64,000 bases of DNA, taken from positions 124,001-188,000 of the forward strand of contig NZ_CADIKL010000004.1 in NCBI RefSeq assembly GCF_902859945.1. The letters run 5' to 3'. The stretch comes from Paraburkholderia caffeinitolerans (GTDB taxonomy: Bacteria; Pseudomonadota; Gammaproteobacteria; Burkholderiales; Burkholderiaceae). The notes under the pieces are model-generated. The model was not told the DNA's origin, did no database searches, and saw only the letters and a program-made list of their open reading frames with translations. Positions 26,556 through 34,970 of this stretch are shown here, in pieces. Both the position numbers and the translations under genes were made by a program. Every line of letters starts with the position of its first letter. The first letter of the stretch is position 1.

Positions 26556-26987
26556 TCAAAGGAAAGGACCCGTATAAAGAACGGTTTGCGGCCCTATCCC
26601 GCCGTTGTTGCCGTATTTATTCACGACCGTCAGCGTGCCGCCCGCATGCGTATAAATCAGCTTCCCGTACTTTCGGAGGTCCTGATAGCCTGCCTTTTGC
26701 GTCTCAAGAGCAATCTTGTGCGCGAGAGCCTGATGATAGGCCCTGCCCGCGAGCGCCTTTTTGCTAAAGGGGCTCGCGTAAGCCTTGGGGTCGGCTCGAT
26801 ATTTATTGTCGATTTTGAGCCATTCTTGCGCCGCCTTGTCACTGTCGATGGCGCTTCTATAAGCCGCCCATTGCTTCATGACCTGGTCGATCTTCGGGCT
26901 GCGCAGGAATTCCTCTTTCTCCAGAGCGATATCGATCGCCGCTTCCTGCGCGACGCTCGATGCCCCCGTCGCTTCATCGAATGACAC
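26556..26987 (-). CDS. orphan hypothetical protein in a mobile-element scar
   Basis: I do not recognise this 143-residue product. It looks alpha-helical and charged up to residue about 100, then ends in a beta-like tail (YTHAGGTLTVVNKYGNNGG). The start is a GTG with GAGGA upstream, only about 23 bases from the broken end of an integrase on the other strand, so the gene may have lost its 5' end. It is visibly richer in A/T than its neighbours, which suggests transfer. It could be the C-terminal piece of a larger secreted or phage protein. Confidence 0.5.
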   Translation of the reverse strand: MSFDEATGASSVAQEAAIDIALEKEEFLRSPKIDQVMKQWAAYRSAIDSDKAAQEWLKIDNKYRADPKAYASPFSKKALAGRAYHQALAHKIALETQKAGYQDLRKYGKLIYTHAGGTLTVVNKYGNNGGIGPQTVLYTGPFL

Positions 26988-27009
26988 CGCCCCGGTCCTC
27001 GCAGTCAGC

Positions 27010-27330
27010 GTCTTCGTTTATCACGGCAAGCCGGTCTACCAGACCGCCACGGCCGCGTGGACAAAGGCGTCGCAGCGGGCCGGCATTCGCGATTTTCGCT
27101 GGCACGATCTGCGGCACACCTGGGCGAGCTGGCATGTGCAACGAGGTACGCCGCTACAGGTGCTCAAGGAGCTCGGCGGATGGGAAACGATGGAGATGGT
27201 GCAGCGGTACGCCCACCTGTCGGCTGACCACTTGGCGCATTGGGTGGCACCACTGACAGAACTGCCTGCACCGAAGTTAGCTGCAATCTGGCTGCAATGT
27301 CGGACACCGACGAAGAGGGAAAACCGCTGA
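27010..27330 (+). pseudogene. tyrosine integrase, C-terminal remnant
   Basis: About 106 codons encode the end of a phage-type tyrosine recombinase: RWHDLRHTWASWH (His-x-x-Arg catalytic box) and GGWETMEMVQRYAHLS with the nucleophilic Tyr. The SAM-like DNA-binding domain and the first catalytic Arg are missing. Codons upstream of 27010 are antisense to the orphan ORF at 26556-26987. The stop lies 15 bases from the 3' end of tRNA-Arg, the usual site of such elements. The remnant cannot be an active recombinase. Confidence 0.85.
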
Positions 27331-27345
27331 AAGCCTTACGGCTAT

Positions 27346-27421
27346 TGGCGCGCCCGGCTGGGATCGAACCAGCAACCCCTGCCTTCGGAGGGCAGTACTC
27401 TATCCATTGAGCTACGGGCGC
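27346..27421 (-). tRNA. tRNA-Arg (anticodon CCG)
   Basis: A 76-base cloverleaf with encoded CCA. The acceptor stem is GCGCCCG / CGGGCGC, the anticodon stem-loop is CTGCC-CTCCGAA-GGCAG, and the T arm contains GGTTCGATCC. CCG reads the Arg codon CGG. Its 3' end faces the integrase remnant, so the 3' half is the likely attachment site of the decayed element. Confidence 0.97.
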
Positions 27422-27764
27422 ATCGAGATGCAGATGCCGCCGGGAGCCCGAGGAAAACGGGGATAGCGACATCGCAATGAGACCGAGAGAATACCCGGTT
27501 TCGATGCGGACGTCCACCGCACGCGCCTTGACGGACACGCCCGCCAGCGGCAGGCCACACGCCTCGCCCCCACAATCCGGCACTATTTACCAGAACACCC
27601 CCGCTGCGCCGCACCACCTCGGGTAAACGCCCGCTGAAGAGTCCCCGCCTACGGCAACCCGGTGCGAAACCTTGCGTCTATAATCGTCCGTGCTTGATCC
27701 ATCGCAAGGCTGTTGCCGTCCTGCTGTACCGCTCACCACAATACCAACGGGAGTCGAGACAAGC
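27422..27764. other. intergenic with a candidate cytochrome c promoter
   Basis: 343 bases between tRNA-Arg and the cytochrome c gene. A consensus -10 TATAAT lies at 27679-27684 on the plus strand, 80 bases before the start codon, without a good -35. Upstream tRNA promoter elements for the minus strand are not obvious. No ORF is supported. Confidence 0.5.
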
Positions 27765-28658
27765 ATGAGCGAAGCACCCCACGGAGCCCCGATCAAAACG
27801 CCCGGGCAGTTGATTGCCGCCATCATCGCCGGGTTTGCCGTCCCCATCGTCATCATCATTCTGCTCGCGTACTACGTCGACAACACGACGCGCACCGGCG
27901 CAGGCACCGATGAACTCTCCACCGAGCAAGTCGCCGCGCGTATCGCGCCGCTAGCACAGGTGTCGGTGCACGACGCCAATGCGCCGCGCGTCTACAAGAC
28001 TGGCGAGCAGGTCTATCAGGCCGTCTGCGCCGCGTGTCACGCGAGCGGCGCGGCGGGCGCGCCCAAGTTCGGCAATTCGGGCGACTGGGCGCCGCGCATT
28101 TCCCAGGGCTTCGATACGCTCGTAAAAACGGCGCTCGCTGGCAAGGGCGCCATGCCTCCGCGCGGCGGCACGAGCCCCGACGATTACAGCGACTACGAAA
28201 TCAGCCGGGCCATCGTCTACATGGCGGACCACGGCGGCGCGAACTTCCAGGATCCGCCGCAGCCCGCGCCTGCTGCGGCGGCCGCGAGCACTGCGCCGGC
28301 CTCGGGCGCCGATGCAGCCGCCAGCGCGCAAGCTGCGGCTGCGGCAGCGGCCATTGCCGCGATTCCCAAGGAGTCCGCCGCGCCAGCCGCAGGCGGCGCG
28401 GGCCAGAGCGCCGACGCCTCGCAGGCGGGCAAGGCGCTTTATCAACAGGTCTGCCAGGCGTGCCACGCTGCTGGCGTGCTCGGCGCGCCGAAGTTCGGCA
28501 ACAAGGACGACTGGGCGCCGCGCCTGAAAGATCCGATGGACAAGATCTACAACTACGCGTTGCACGGCAAGGGCCAGATGCCACCCAAGGGCGGCTCGAG
28601 CGCCACCGACGACCAGGTGAAGGCCGCCGTCGACTACATGGTGAGCGCGGCTAAGTAA
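27765..28658 (+). CDS. membrane-anchored diheme cytochrome c (c5 type)
   Basis: A 297-residue protein with one N-terminal membrane anchor (LIAAIIAGFAVPIVIIILLA) and two class I cytochrome c domains. The heme sites are CAACH near residue 90 and CQACH near 228, each followed by an axial Met region (KGAMPPRGG and KGQMPPKGG). An Ala-rich linker of about 50 residues joins the domains. It should transfer electrons in the periplasm, probably to a terminal oxidase. The ATG at 27765 places the anchor correctly. A hairpin follows the stop. Confidence 0.92.
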   Translation: MSEAPHGAPIKTPGQLIAAIIAGFAVPIVIIILLAYYVDNTTRTGAGTDELSTEQVAARIAPLAQVSVHDANAPRVYKTGEQVYQAVCAACHASGAAGAPKFGNSGDWAPRISQGFDTLVKTALAGKGAMPPRGGTSPDDYSDYEISRAIVYMADHGGANFQDPPQPAPAAAAASTAPASGADAAASAQAAAAAAAIAAIPKESAAPAAGGAGQSADASQAGKALYQQVCQACHAAGVLGAPKFGNKDDWAPRLKDPMDKIYNYALHGKGQMPPKGGSSATDDQVKAAVDYMVSAAK

Positions 28659-28727
28659 GCACATCTTCGCGCGCCGTCGCCGCTACATCGGCTGCGCGAG
28701 GTGCAAGCAGCAAGGCGCACAAAGACA

Positions 28728-28755
28728 AAGGGCTGCATCGCATGCGATGCAGCCC
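28728..28755. terminator. probable terminator between convergent genes
   Basis: A near-perfect palindrome built on GGGCTGCATCG / CGATGCAGCCC lies between the cytochrome c gene (plus) and rep (minus). The T-runs on both sides are short, so efficiency is uncertain. Confidence 0.6.
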
Positions 28756-28794
28756 TTGTCACTTGACGGCCCGTAGCGGCAAAAGCCCGCGCGC

Positions 28795-30885
28795 TCAACC
28801 CTTCTGCAGCAACGCCTTCAGGCTGGCGAGCCGGTCCTTCGGCGACATCGGCGCTTCTTCGGCCGTGGGCGGCGGCGCGTCGTCGAGTCCCATCTCGGGG
28901 ATGAAGCGCGACGCCTCGCACACCACCGTCTCGCGCGCCCGCTTGCGCTTCTTGCACCAGTTCAGATGCAGGCTGCGCTGCGCGCGCGTGATCGCCACGT
29001 ACATGAGCCGGCGCTCTTCCTCGATGCGCGCGTCGTCGATCACGTCGTCTTCGGAGCCGCCACGGTGCGGCATGATCCCCTCTTCCACGCCCACCAGGAA
29101 CACGTGCGGGTACTCGAGCCCCTTCGACGCGTGGACGGTCGACAGGCGCACCGCGTCCGGGTCTTCCTCCTTGCCTTCGAGCATCGACATCAGCGCAACG
29201 GTCTGAATCAGGCCCATCAGGTTCTTCCCCGTGTCGGCGAGACCGTCGGCGTTGTCATAACCCGTCGCTTCGCTGTCTTCGCCGATTTCTTGCTCGGGCT
29301 TCGTGCCCTTGCGCTTGAGCCATTCGAGGAATTCGAGCACGTTCTGCCACTTCGACTGCGCCTGGCGCTCGTCGAACGCGTCGTAGAGATACGCCTCGTA
29401 GTGGATCGCGTCCATGAGGTCGTCGAGCACGACCGTCGCCGGGTCCTTCTCCGCGCGCTCGGCGAGGCGCTGCATGAAGTCGCAGAACACGCGCATCGGC
29501 TCGACCTGGCGCGCCGAAAGCCGCGCCTCGATGCCGCCCATGTACACGGCCTCGAACAGCGACACCTTCGCTTGCCCCGCGAACGAGCCGAGCGCCTCGA
29601 GCGTGGTGTTGCCCACGCCACGGCGCGGCGTGGTGATCGCGCGGATGAACGCGGGATCGTCGTCGTGGTTGGCGATCAGGCGCAGGTACGCACAGATGTC
29701 CTTGATTTCGGCTTTGTCGAAGAACGACTGGCCACCCGAGAGCACGTAGGGAATGCGCTCGCGGCGCAGCACCTGTTCGAAGATGCGCGCCTGGAAGTTG
29801 CCGCGATAAAGAATCGCGTAGTCGCGAAACTGCGCGCGGCGTTCGAACTTGTGCGCCGAAAGGCGGAACACCACCGATTCGGCTTCGTGCTCTTCGTCGT
29901 TGCAGGGCGTGACCGTGATGGTGTCGCCCATGCCGTGCTCGGACCAGAGCTTCTTCTCGAACAGCTTCGGGTTGTTCGCGATGACGTTGTTCGCCGCCGT
30001 GAGAATGCGCACCGTCGAGCGGTAGTTCTGCTCGAGCTTGACCACGTGCAGCTTCGGATAGTCCTTGCCGAGCTGTGCGAGATTTTCGATGGTGGCGCCG
30101 CGCCAGCCGTAGATGGCCTGGTCGTCGTCGCCCACTGCCGTGAACGCGGCGCGCGGGCCCGCCAGCAGCTTGAGCAACTCGTACTGGCAGGTGTTGGTGT
30201 CCTGGTACTCGTCGATCAGCAGATAGCGCAGCTTGTTTTGCCAGCGCTCGCGCACGGGCTCGTTCTTCGCGAAGAGCTCGGTGGGCAGGCGGATCAGGTC
30301 GTCGAAATCGACGGCCTGGTAGGCATGCAGTGTCGCCACGTAGTTGCGGTAGACGATGGCGGCCTGGTGCTCGTCCTCGTTCGACGCGGTGGCGAGCGCC
30401 TCCTCGGGCATCACGAGGCCGTTCTTCCAGAGCGAGATGATCGACTGGATCTTGCGGATGAACCCTTTATCCGTCGAGCCCACTTGCTCCTGGATCATGG
30501 AGAAGCAGTCGTCGGAATCCATGATCGAGAACTGGGGCTTGAGGCCCAGATGCTCGGCTTCCTGGCGCAGGATCTGCACGCCCAGCGAGTGGAAGGTGCA
30601 GACCGTGAGCTGGTTGGTCGGCACCTTGCGGCCTTCCTTGCCCGGCGTGGTGAGCGTCTTGCCTTCGAGCAGCTTGCCCACGCGCTCGCGCATTTCGGCG
30701 GCGGCTTTATTGGTGAAGGTGACGGCCGCGATATGGCGCGGCTCGAAGCCTTTCGCTTCGATCAGGTGCGCGATCTTCTGCGTGATCACACGCGTCTTGC
30801 CGCTGCCCGCGCCGGCGAGCACGAGACAGGGACCGTCGAGATAGCGCACCGCTTCGCTTTGAGCGGGATTCAGGCCTGCGGACAT
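28795..30885 (-). CDS. rep: ATP-dependent DNA helicase Rep
   Basis: A 696-residue superfamily 1A 3'-5' helicase. Walker A is LVLAGAGSGKTRVIT, motif Ia AAVTFTNKAAAEMRERV, motif II LLIDEYQDTN, motif III AVGDDDQAIYGWRGA, motif IV QNYRST, and motif V/VI STVHASKGLEYPHVFLVG and RRLMYVAITRA. Start, length and ARHIAA-like context (EPRHIAAVTFTNKAA) fit Rep better than UvrD. The ATG at 30885 (MSAGLNPAQSEAVRYLDGP) was chosen over a longer frame. Rep assists fork progress through protein blocks. Confidence 0.92.
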   Translation of the reverse strand: MSAGLNPAQSEAVRYLDGPCLVLAGAGSGKTRVITQKIAHLIEAKGFEPRHIAAVTFTNKAAAEMRERVGKLLEGKTLTTPGKEGRKVPTNQLTVCTFHSLGVQILRQEAEHLGLKPQFSIMDSDDCFSMIQEQVGSTDKGFIRKIQSIISLWKNGLVMPEEALATASNEDEHQAAIVYRNYVATLHAYQAVDFDDLIRLPTELFAKNEPVRERWQNKLRYLLIDEYQDTNTCQYELLKLLAGPRAAFTAVGDDDQAIYGWRGATIENLAQLGKDYPKLHVVKLEQNYRSTVRILTAANNVIANNPKLFEKKLWSEHGMGDTITVTPCNDEEHEAESVVFRLSAHKFERRAQFRDYAILYRGNFQARIFEQVLRRERIPYVLSGGQSFFDKAEIKDICAYLRLIANHDDDPAFIRAITTPRRGVGNTTLEALGSFAGQAKVSLFEAVYMGGIEARLSARQVEPMRVFCDFMQRLAERAEKDPATVVLDDLMDAIHYEAYLYDAFDERQAQSKWQNVLEFLEWLKRKGTKPEQEIGEDSEATGYDNADGLADTGKNLMGLIQTVALMSMLEGKEEDPDAVRLSTVHASKGLEYPHVFLVGVEEGIMPHRGGSEDDVIDDARIEEERRLMYVAITRAQRSLHLNWCKKRKRARETVVCEASRFIPEMGLDDAPPPTAEEAPMSPKDRLASLKALLQKG

Positions 30886-31194
30886 CGTTGCTGGATTGGA
30901 AAAACGGGTGGTAAGGCTGGGAGGCGTGCGGCTCTTTCTGACGCTGCGGCTTCGGACGATGGCTGTCAAAGCGCGCGGCAATCCGCACGGCGCGAGGCGC
31001 GCAAAATCATGCTGCGGCCTCTCACGCGAGAGGTGCGATGTTAACACGAGGCGGCCTTACGTCGATGCGCGTCGATGCGGCCCCGATGCCGTTGACACGT
31101 CGCCCCTGCAACGCGTGCCACAATGACGGGCTCCCGCCACCCGCGGCGGCGGCTCGCGCCGCGCCGCCTCCCTGCTGGAAAGAGGACGCGCTTC
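30886..31194. other. divergent intergenic region rep / oxidoreductase
   Basis: About 310 bases, GC-rich, with no supported gene; it should hold both promoters. No hairpin or consensus promoter stood out. Confidence 0.5.
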
Positions 31195-32244
31195 ATGACT
31201 GCCCCCCTGCAAATCGGCCTGATGGGCTATGGCTTCGCCGGCCAGACCTTCCACGCTCCCGTAATCGCCCATAGCGGCGCCGCCACGCTTGCCGCCATCG
31301 CGACGAGCCAGGCCGAGCGCGCGCAAGCCGACTACCCGGACACTGCGATCGTCCCCGACCTCGACGCCCTGCTCTCGCTCGACGCCATCGAATGCGTGGT
31401 GATCGCCACGCCCAACGACACGCACTACGACCTCGCGCGCCGCACGCTGGAACGCGGCAAGCATGTGCTCGTCGACAAGCCGGTCACGCTCAGCGCCGAG
31501 GAAGCGCGCACGCTCGCGGCGATTGCGAAGCAGCGCGGCCTCGTGTTCGCGCCGTTCCACAACCGCCGCTGGGACGGCGATTTCCTCACCGTACGCGATC
31601 TGCTCGCAAACGGCACGCTCGGGCGCGTCACGCACTTCGAGTCGCACTTCGACCGCTTCCGCCCTCAGGTGCGCCAGCGCTGGCGCGAGGACGCCACGCG
31701 CGGCGGCGGCCTGCTCTACGATCTCGGGCCGCATCTGATCGACCAGGCGCTCGCACTGTTCGGCGCGCCCGAGGCGGTCACGGCGTTCGTCCATACGCGC
31801 CGCGAGCGCGCCAGCGCGCCCGACTACGCGCACCTCGTGCTGCGCTACCCGGGCCACGATGCCGTGCTTCATGCAAGCGCGCTGGCCGCGTTCTCGCCGC
31901 GCTTCGTGATTCATGGCACGCGCGGCAGCTACCTGAAGAACGGGCTCGATACGCAGGAAGATCAGTTGAAGGCGGGGCTGCGTCCGGGCCAGCCCGGTTT
32001 CGGCGACGGCAACGAGGCAGGCCGCCTGCACGCGCTCGCCGACGACGGTACGGAAGCCGAGTGCGCGGTGCCCAACGCGGCCGGCAATTACGCCGATCTC
32101 TATCGCGCGCTCGCCGCCGCGATCCGCGATGGCGAGCCGTTCCCGGTGAGCCCGCAGGACGCCATCGACGTGATGAGCATCATCGAGATCGCCACGCAGA
32201 GCGCCGCCGAAGGACGCACGATTGCGTTCACGCGCACGGCCTGA
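31195..32244 (+). CDS. Gfo/Idh/MocA family oxidoreductase
   Basis: A 349-residue NAD(P)-dependent dehydrogenase. The Rossmann fold starts IGLMGYGFAGQTFHAPVI, IATPNDTHYDLA follows, and the conserved catalytic Lys is in HVLVDKPVTLS. The C-terminal alpha/beta domain includes RGGGLLYDLGPHLIDQAL with Asp and His. It resembles the YdgJ/YhhX/scyllo-inositol dehydrogenase branch, but the sugar or polyol substrate is unknown. AAGAGGA precedes the ATG at 31195. Confidence 0.9.
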   Translation: MTAPLQIGLMGYGFAGQTFHAPVIAHSGAATLAAIATSQAERAQADYPDTAIVPDLDALLSLDAIECVVIATPNDTHYDLARRTLERGKHVLVDKPVTLSAEEARTLAAIAKQRGLVFAPFHNRRWDGDFLTVRDLLANGTLGRVTHFESHFDRFRPQVRQRWREDATRGGGLLYDLGPHLIDQALALFGAPEAVTAFVHTRRERASAPDYAHLVLRYPGHDAVLHASALAAFSPRFVIHGTRGSYLKNGLDTQEDQLKAGLRPGQPGFGDGNEAGRLHALADDGTEAECAVPNAAGNYADLYRALAAAIRDGEPFPVSPQDAIDVMSIIEIATQSAAEGRTIAFTRTA

Positions 32245-32417
32245 GCCGCCCGCGCCGCACCTTGCATTTACCCGACGCGACTGAAAGGTCTGAACAACTG
32301 GTTACAAGTAAGCGCCGTTCCCGGGTCATCGGGCGGCGCGCGCGGCACGTTTTGCGGACGTAAGACGTAAAAAATGCAGCAACAACGACCACAAGCTGCA
32401 ACACAAGGAGAGTCTTC

Positions 32418-32795
32418 ATGACCCGTTTGAACCGTGCCATCCGCTACGCCGCCGCCGGCGCGCTCATCTCGACGCTCGCCGCGTGCGTGGTCAACCAGCC
32501 CGCCCCGCGTCCGGTGGTGGTCGCCCCGAATCCCGGCCCGAGCCCGCATGACGTGGCCGTGGAGCGCCTCCATCAGATCGACGGACGCCTCGACAATCTG
32601 AGCCGCCGCATCGATATGCGCGTGAATCAGGGCTACTATCCGCCGCCCCAGGGCGCCGCGCTGCATCACCGCCTCGACACGATCCGCGGCGAAGCGCACG
32701 ACATGGCAAGCCAGCACGGCGGCGGCCTCTCCGCCGACGAGCAGCACGTGCTGAACCAGGAACTGGATACGGCAGCGCGCGCGATCGGAGAGTAA
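32418..32795 (+). CDS. small lipoprotein
   Basis: A 125-residue product with signal peptide and lipobox (AGALISTLAAC) then VVNQPAPRPVVV. The mature part has a helical segment (VERLHQIDGRLDNLSRRIDM) and a second helix rich in His and Asp, suggesting a coiled coil. AAGGAGAG precedes the ATG. It lies just upstream of the gcv riboswitch, in the same direction but with its own context. Function unknown. Confidence 0.8.
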   Translation: MTRLNRAIRYAAAGALISTLAACVVNQPAPRPVVVAPNPGPSPHDVAVERLHQIDGRLDNLSRRIDMRVNQGYYPPPQGAALHHRLDTIRGEAHDMASQHGGGLSADEQHVLNQELDTAARAIGE

Positions 32796-32880
32796 TTCGG
32801 CACCCATACGGAACCAAACGGCACCGATACGGCACCTGAAGCAGTAAGCCACGCGCCGCCTGCCCCCGATTTTTTCCGCA

Positions 32881-32910
32881 TTGACACACCCGCCAAGCGT
32901 CGCGCACAAT
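32881..32910 (+). promoter_or_regulatory. sigma-70 promoter for the gcv leader
   Basis: A perfect -35 TTGACA at 32881-32886 and a CACAAT -10 at 32905-32910 with an 18-base spacer. Transcription would begin about 32917, right where the first glycine aptamer starts. Confidence 0.75.
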
Positions 32911-32916
32911 CGCTGC

Positions 32917-33207
32917 GCGCGCCGGGAGAGCGCGCCGTTTGCCTCACCCAGCCACTGAGCGGGTGCAGTGCGCGGCGCCGCCGAAGGGGCAACCCACAAA
33001 CTCTCAGGCAAAAGGACCGTGCGCGCCGGACCGCTGAATCCCCCGCCTCGCATTGATGCGCAGCGCGGCTTTCAGGTCCGCAACTCTGGAGAGCGGCAGT
33101 AGAACGACGGCGGATCATCCCGCAGCGTTCAGGCTGCCCACCGAAGGGGCGCGCGCCGTCAAGCATCATTAGCACGGCGCAATCTCTCAGGTATCGAGGA
33201 CAGAGGG
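32917..33207 (+). promoter_or_regulatory. tandem glycine riboswitch
   Basis: Two glycine aptamers in series. The first (about 32917-33030) has CGGGAGAG, GCCGAAGGGGCAACC and ACTCTCAGGCAAAAGGACCG. The second (about 33082-33207) has CTCTGGAGAGCGGC, ACCGAAGGGGCG and ATCTCTCAGGTATCGAGGACAG. These are the conserved P1/P3 elements of the gcvT RNA class. Glycine binding is expected to turn on gcvT-gcvH-gcvP. The terminator at 33207-33265 is the likely expression platform. Confidence 0.95.
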
Positions 33208-33265
33208 GCCATGCAAGAACCGACCCCAGGCATAGTGCCTGTGGCGTTTCCTGCATGGCCTTTTT
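33207..33265 (+). terminator. riboswitch expression-platform terminator
   Basis: GGCCATGCA at 33207-33215 pairs with TGCATGGCC at 33252-33260, followed by TTTTT. The 5' arm directly follows the second aptamer, so glycine binding can compete with this stem and allow read-through to gcvT. Confidence 0.85.
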
Positions 33266-33302
33266 CGTTTTCGCGCGATTTTTCGTGACCGCCTGAGGCC
33301 CC

Positions 33303-34421
33303 ATGACCGAACTCAAACGCACCCCGCTGAATGACTCGCACCGCGCGCTCAATGCCCGCATGGTCGACTTCGGCGGCTGGGACATGCCCGTCAACTACGG
33401 CTCGCAGATCGACGAGCATCGCGCCGTGCGCACCGACGCCGGCATGTTCGACGTCTCGCACATGTGTGTCGTCGACTTCTCGGGCGCGAAGACGCGTGAG
33501 TTCTTCTCCCGCGCACTCGCCAACAACGTTGCCAAGCTCACGACGCCGGGCAAGGCGCTCTACTCGTGCATGCTGAACCCCGAAGGCGGCGTGATCGACG
33601 ACCTGATCGTCTACTACTTCGCCGATGACCAGTTCCGCACCGTGGTCAACGCGGGCACCGCTGAAAAAGACATCGCCTGGTTCGAGAAGCTCAACGCCGA
33701 AGGCGGCTTCGGCCTCACCATCACGCCGCGCCGCGATCTCGCGATCGTCGCCGTGCAGGGCCCGAACGCACGCGACAAGGTCTGGCAAGTCGCGCCCTCG
33801 TCACGCAGCGCCACCGAAATCCTCAAGCCCTTCAACGCCGCAAAGATCGAAGCCTCGCCGTTCGGCGAGCTGATGGTCGCGCGCACCGGCTACACCGGTG
33901 AAGACGGCTTCGAAATCGTGCTGCCCGCCGCCGCCGTGTGCGAGTTCTGGGACGCCCTGCAGCGCCAGGGCGTGAAGCCCTGCGGCCTCGGCGCACGCGA
34001 CACGCTGCGCCTCGAAGCGGGCATGAACCTCTACGGCCAGGACATGGACGACACCGTCTCGCCGCTCGACGCGGGCCTCGCCTGGACCGTCGACATGAAG
34101 GCGCCGCGCGACTTCGTCGGCCGCCCCGTGCTCGAAGCCAACGGCTCTCGCATGGCCTTCGTCGGCCTGATCCTGCAAAAGGAAAACGGCAAGGCCGGCG
34201 GCGTGCTGCGCGCGCATCAGAAAGTGCGTACGCCGCAGGGCGAAGGCGAAATCACGAGCGGCACCTTCTCGCCGACGATGCAGGAATCGATCGCCTTCGC
34301 GCGCGTGCCCCAGGGCGTGCAACCGGGCGACGTCGTGCAGGTGCTGATCCGCGACAAGGCCCTGCCCGCAAGCGTGGTAAAACTGCCCTTCGTGCGCAAC
34401 GGCAAGGTGCTCGCCGCCTGA
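33303..34421 (+). CDS. gcvT: glycine cleavage T protein, aminomethyltransferase
   Basis: GcvT (372 residues) transfers the one-carbon unit from the aminomethyl lipoate of GcvH to tetrahydrofolate. It shows [28 protein letters not shown] start ([20 protein letters not shown]), [25 protein letters not shown] and [20 protein letters not shown] with the catalytic Asp. It is the first gene behind the glycine riboswitch. GAGG lies upstream of the ATG. Confidence 0.97.
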   Translation: MTELKRTPLNDSHRALNARMVDFGGWDMPVNYGSQIDEHRAVRTDAGMFDVSHMCVVDFSGAKTREFFSRALANNVAKLTTPGKALYSCMLNPEGGVIDDLIVYYFADDQFRTVVNAGTAEKDIAWFEKLNAEGGFGLTITPRRDLAIVAVQGPNARDKVWQVAPSSRSATEILKPFNAAKIEASPFGELMVARTGYTGEDGFEIVLPAAAVCEFWDALQRQGVKPCGLGARDTLRLEAGMNLYGQDMDDTVSPLDAGLAWTVDMKAPRDFVGRPVLEANGSRMAFVGLILQKENGKAGGVLRAHQKVRTPQGEGEITSGTFSPTMQESIAFARVPQGVQPGDVVQVLIRDKALPASVVKLPFVRNGKVLAA

Positions 34422-34480
34422 TCCGCGCCACGCACGCCCCCCTCTTTCAAGCCATAACAAACCACGCATTGGAGCAACCC

Positions 34481-34861
34481 ATGAGCATCCCGGCCGATCT
34501 GAAATACACCGAATCGCACGAGTGGATCCGCACCGAAGCCGACGGCACGCTGACCGTCGGCATCACCGACCACGCGCAGGAAGCGCTTGGCGACATCGTC
34601 TTCCTCGAACTGCCTGATGCGGGCCGCGCCGTCGCCGCCGGCGACGCGATTGCCGTGATCGAGTCGGTCAAGGCCGCCTCGGACATCTACGCGCCGGTCG
34701 CGGGCGAGATCATCGAATCGAATTCGGCGCTCGTCGACACGCCGGACCAGGTGAACGGCGCCCCGTACGAGTCGTGGCTCTTCAAGATCAAGCCGGCCGC
34801 CGGCGCCAAGCTCGACGCGCTGATCGACGCTGCCGCGTACGAAAAGGCCATCGGCGCCTGA
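34481..34861 (+). CDS. gcvH: glycine cleavage H protein, lipoyl carrier
   Basis: A 126-residue lipoyl-domain protein that shuttles the aminomethyl group between GcvP and Gcv[13 protein letters not shown] is the N-terminal signature and the lipoylated Lys is in [21 protein letters not shown] lies before the ATG. It is 59 bases after gcvT, in one operon. Confidence 0.97.
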   Translation: MSIPADLKYTESHEWIRTEADGTLTVGITDHAQEALGDIVFLELPDAGRAVAAGDAIAVIESVKAASDIYAPVAGEIIESNSALVDTPDQVNGAPYESWLFKIKPAAGAKLDALIDAAAYEKAIGA

Positions 34862-34970
34862 TCGGCAACCCAGCAGGCAACCCGGCAGGCAACCCCGTCT
34901 TAACCTCAACGGCGCAGCGGCACGCACTTCACCCGTGCCGCCCGCGCCGGTAGTAAAACCCGGAATCCCC

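Noticed and set aside
26878..27009. N-terminal part of the open frame leading into the integrase remnant
   Set aside because: It is antisense to the orphan ORF and shows no integrase resemblance; only codons from about 27010 match the recombinase.
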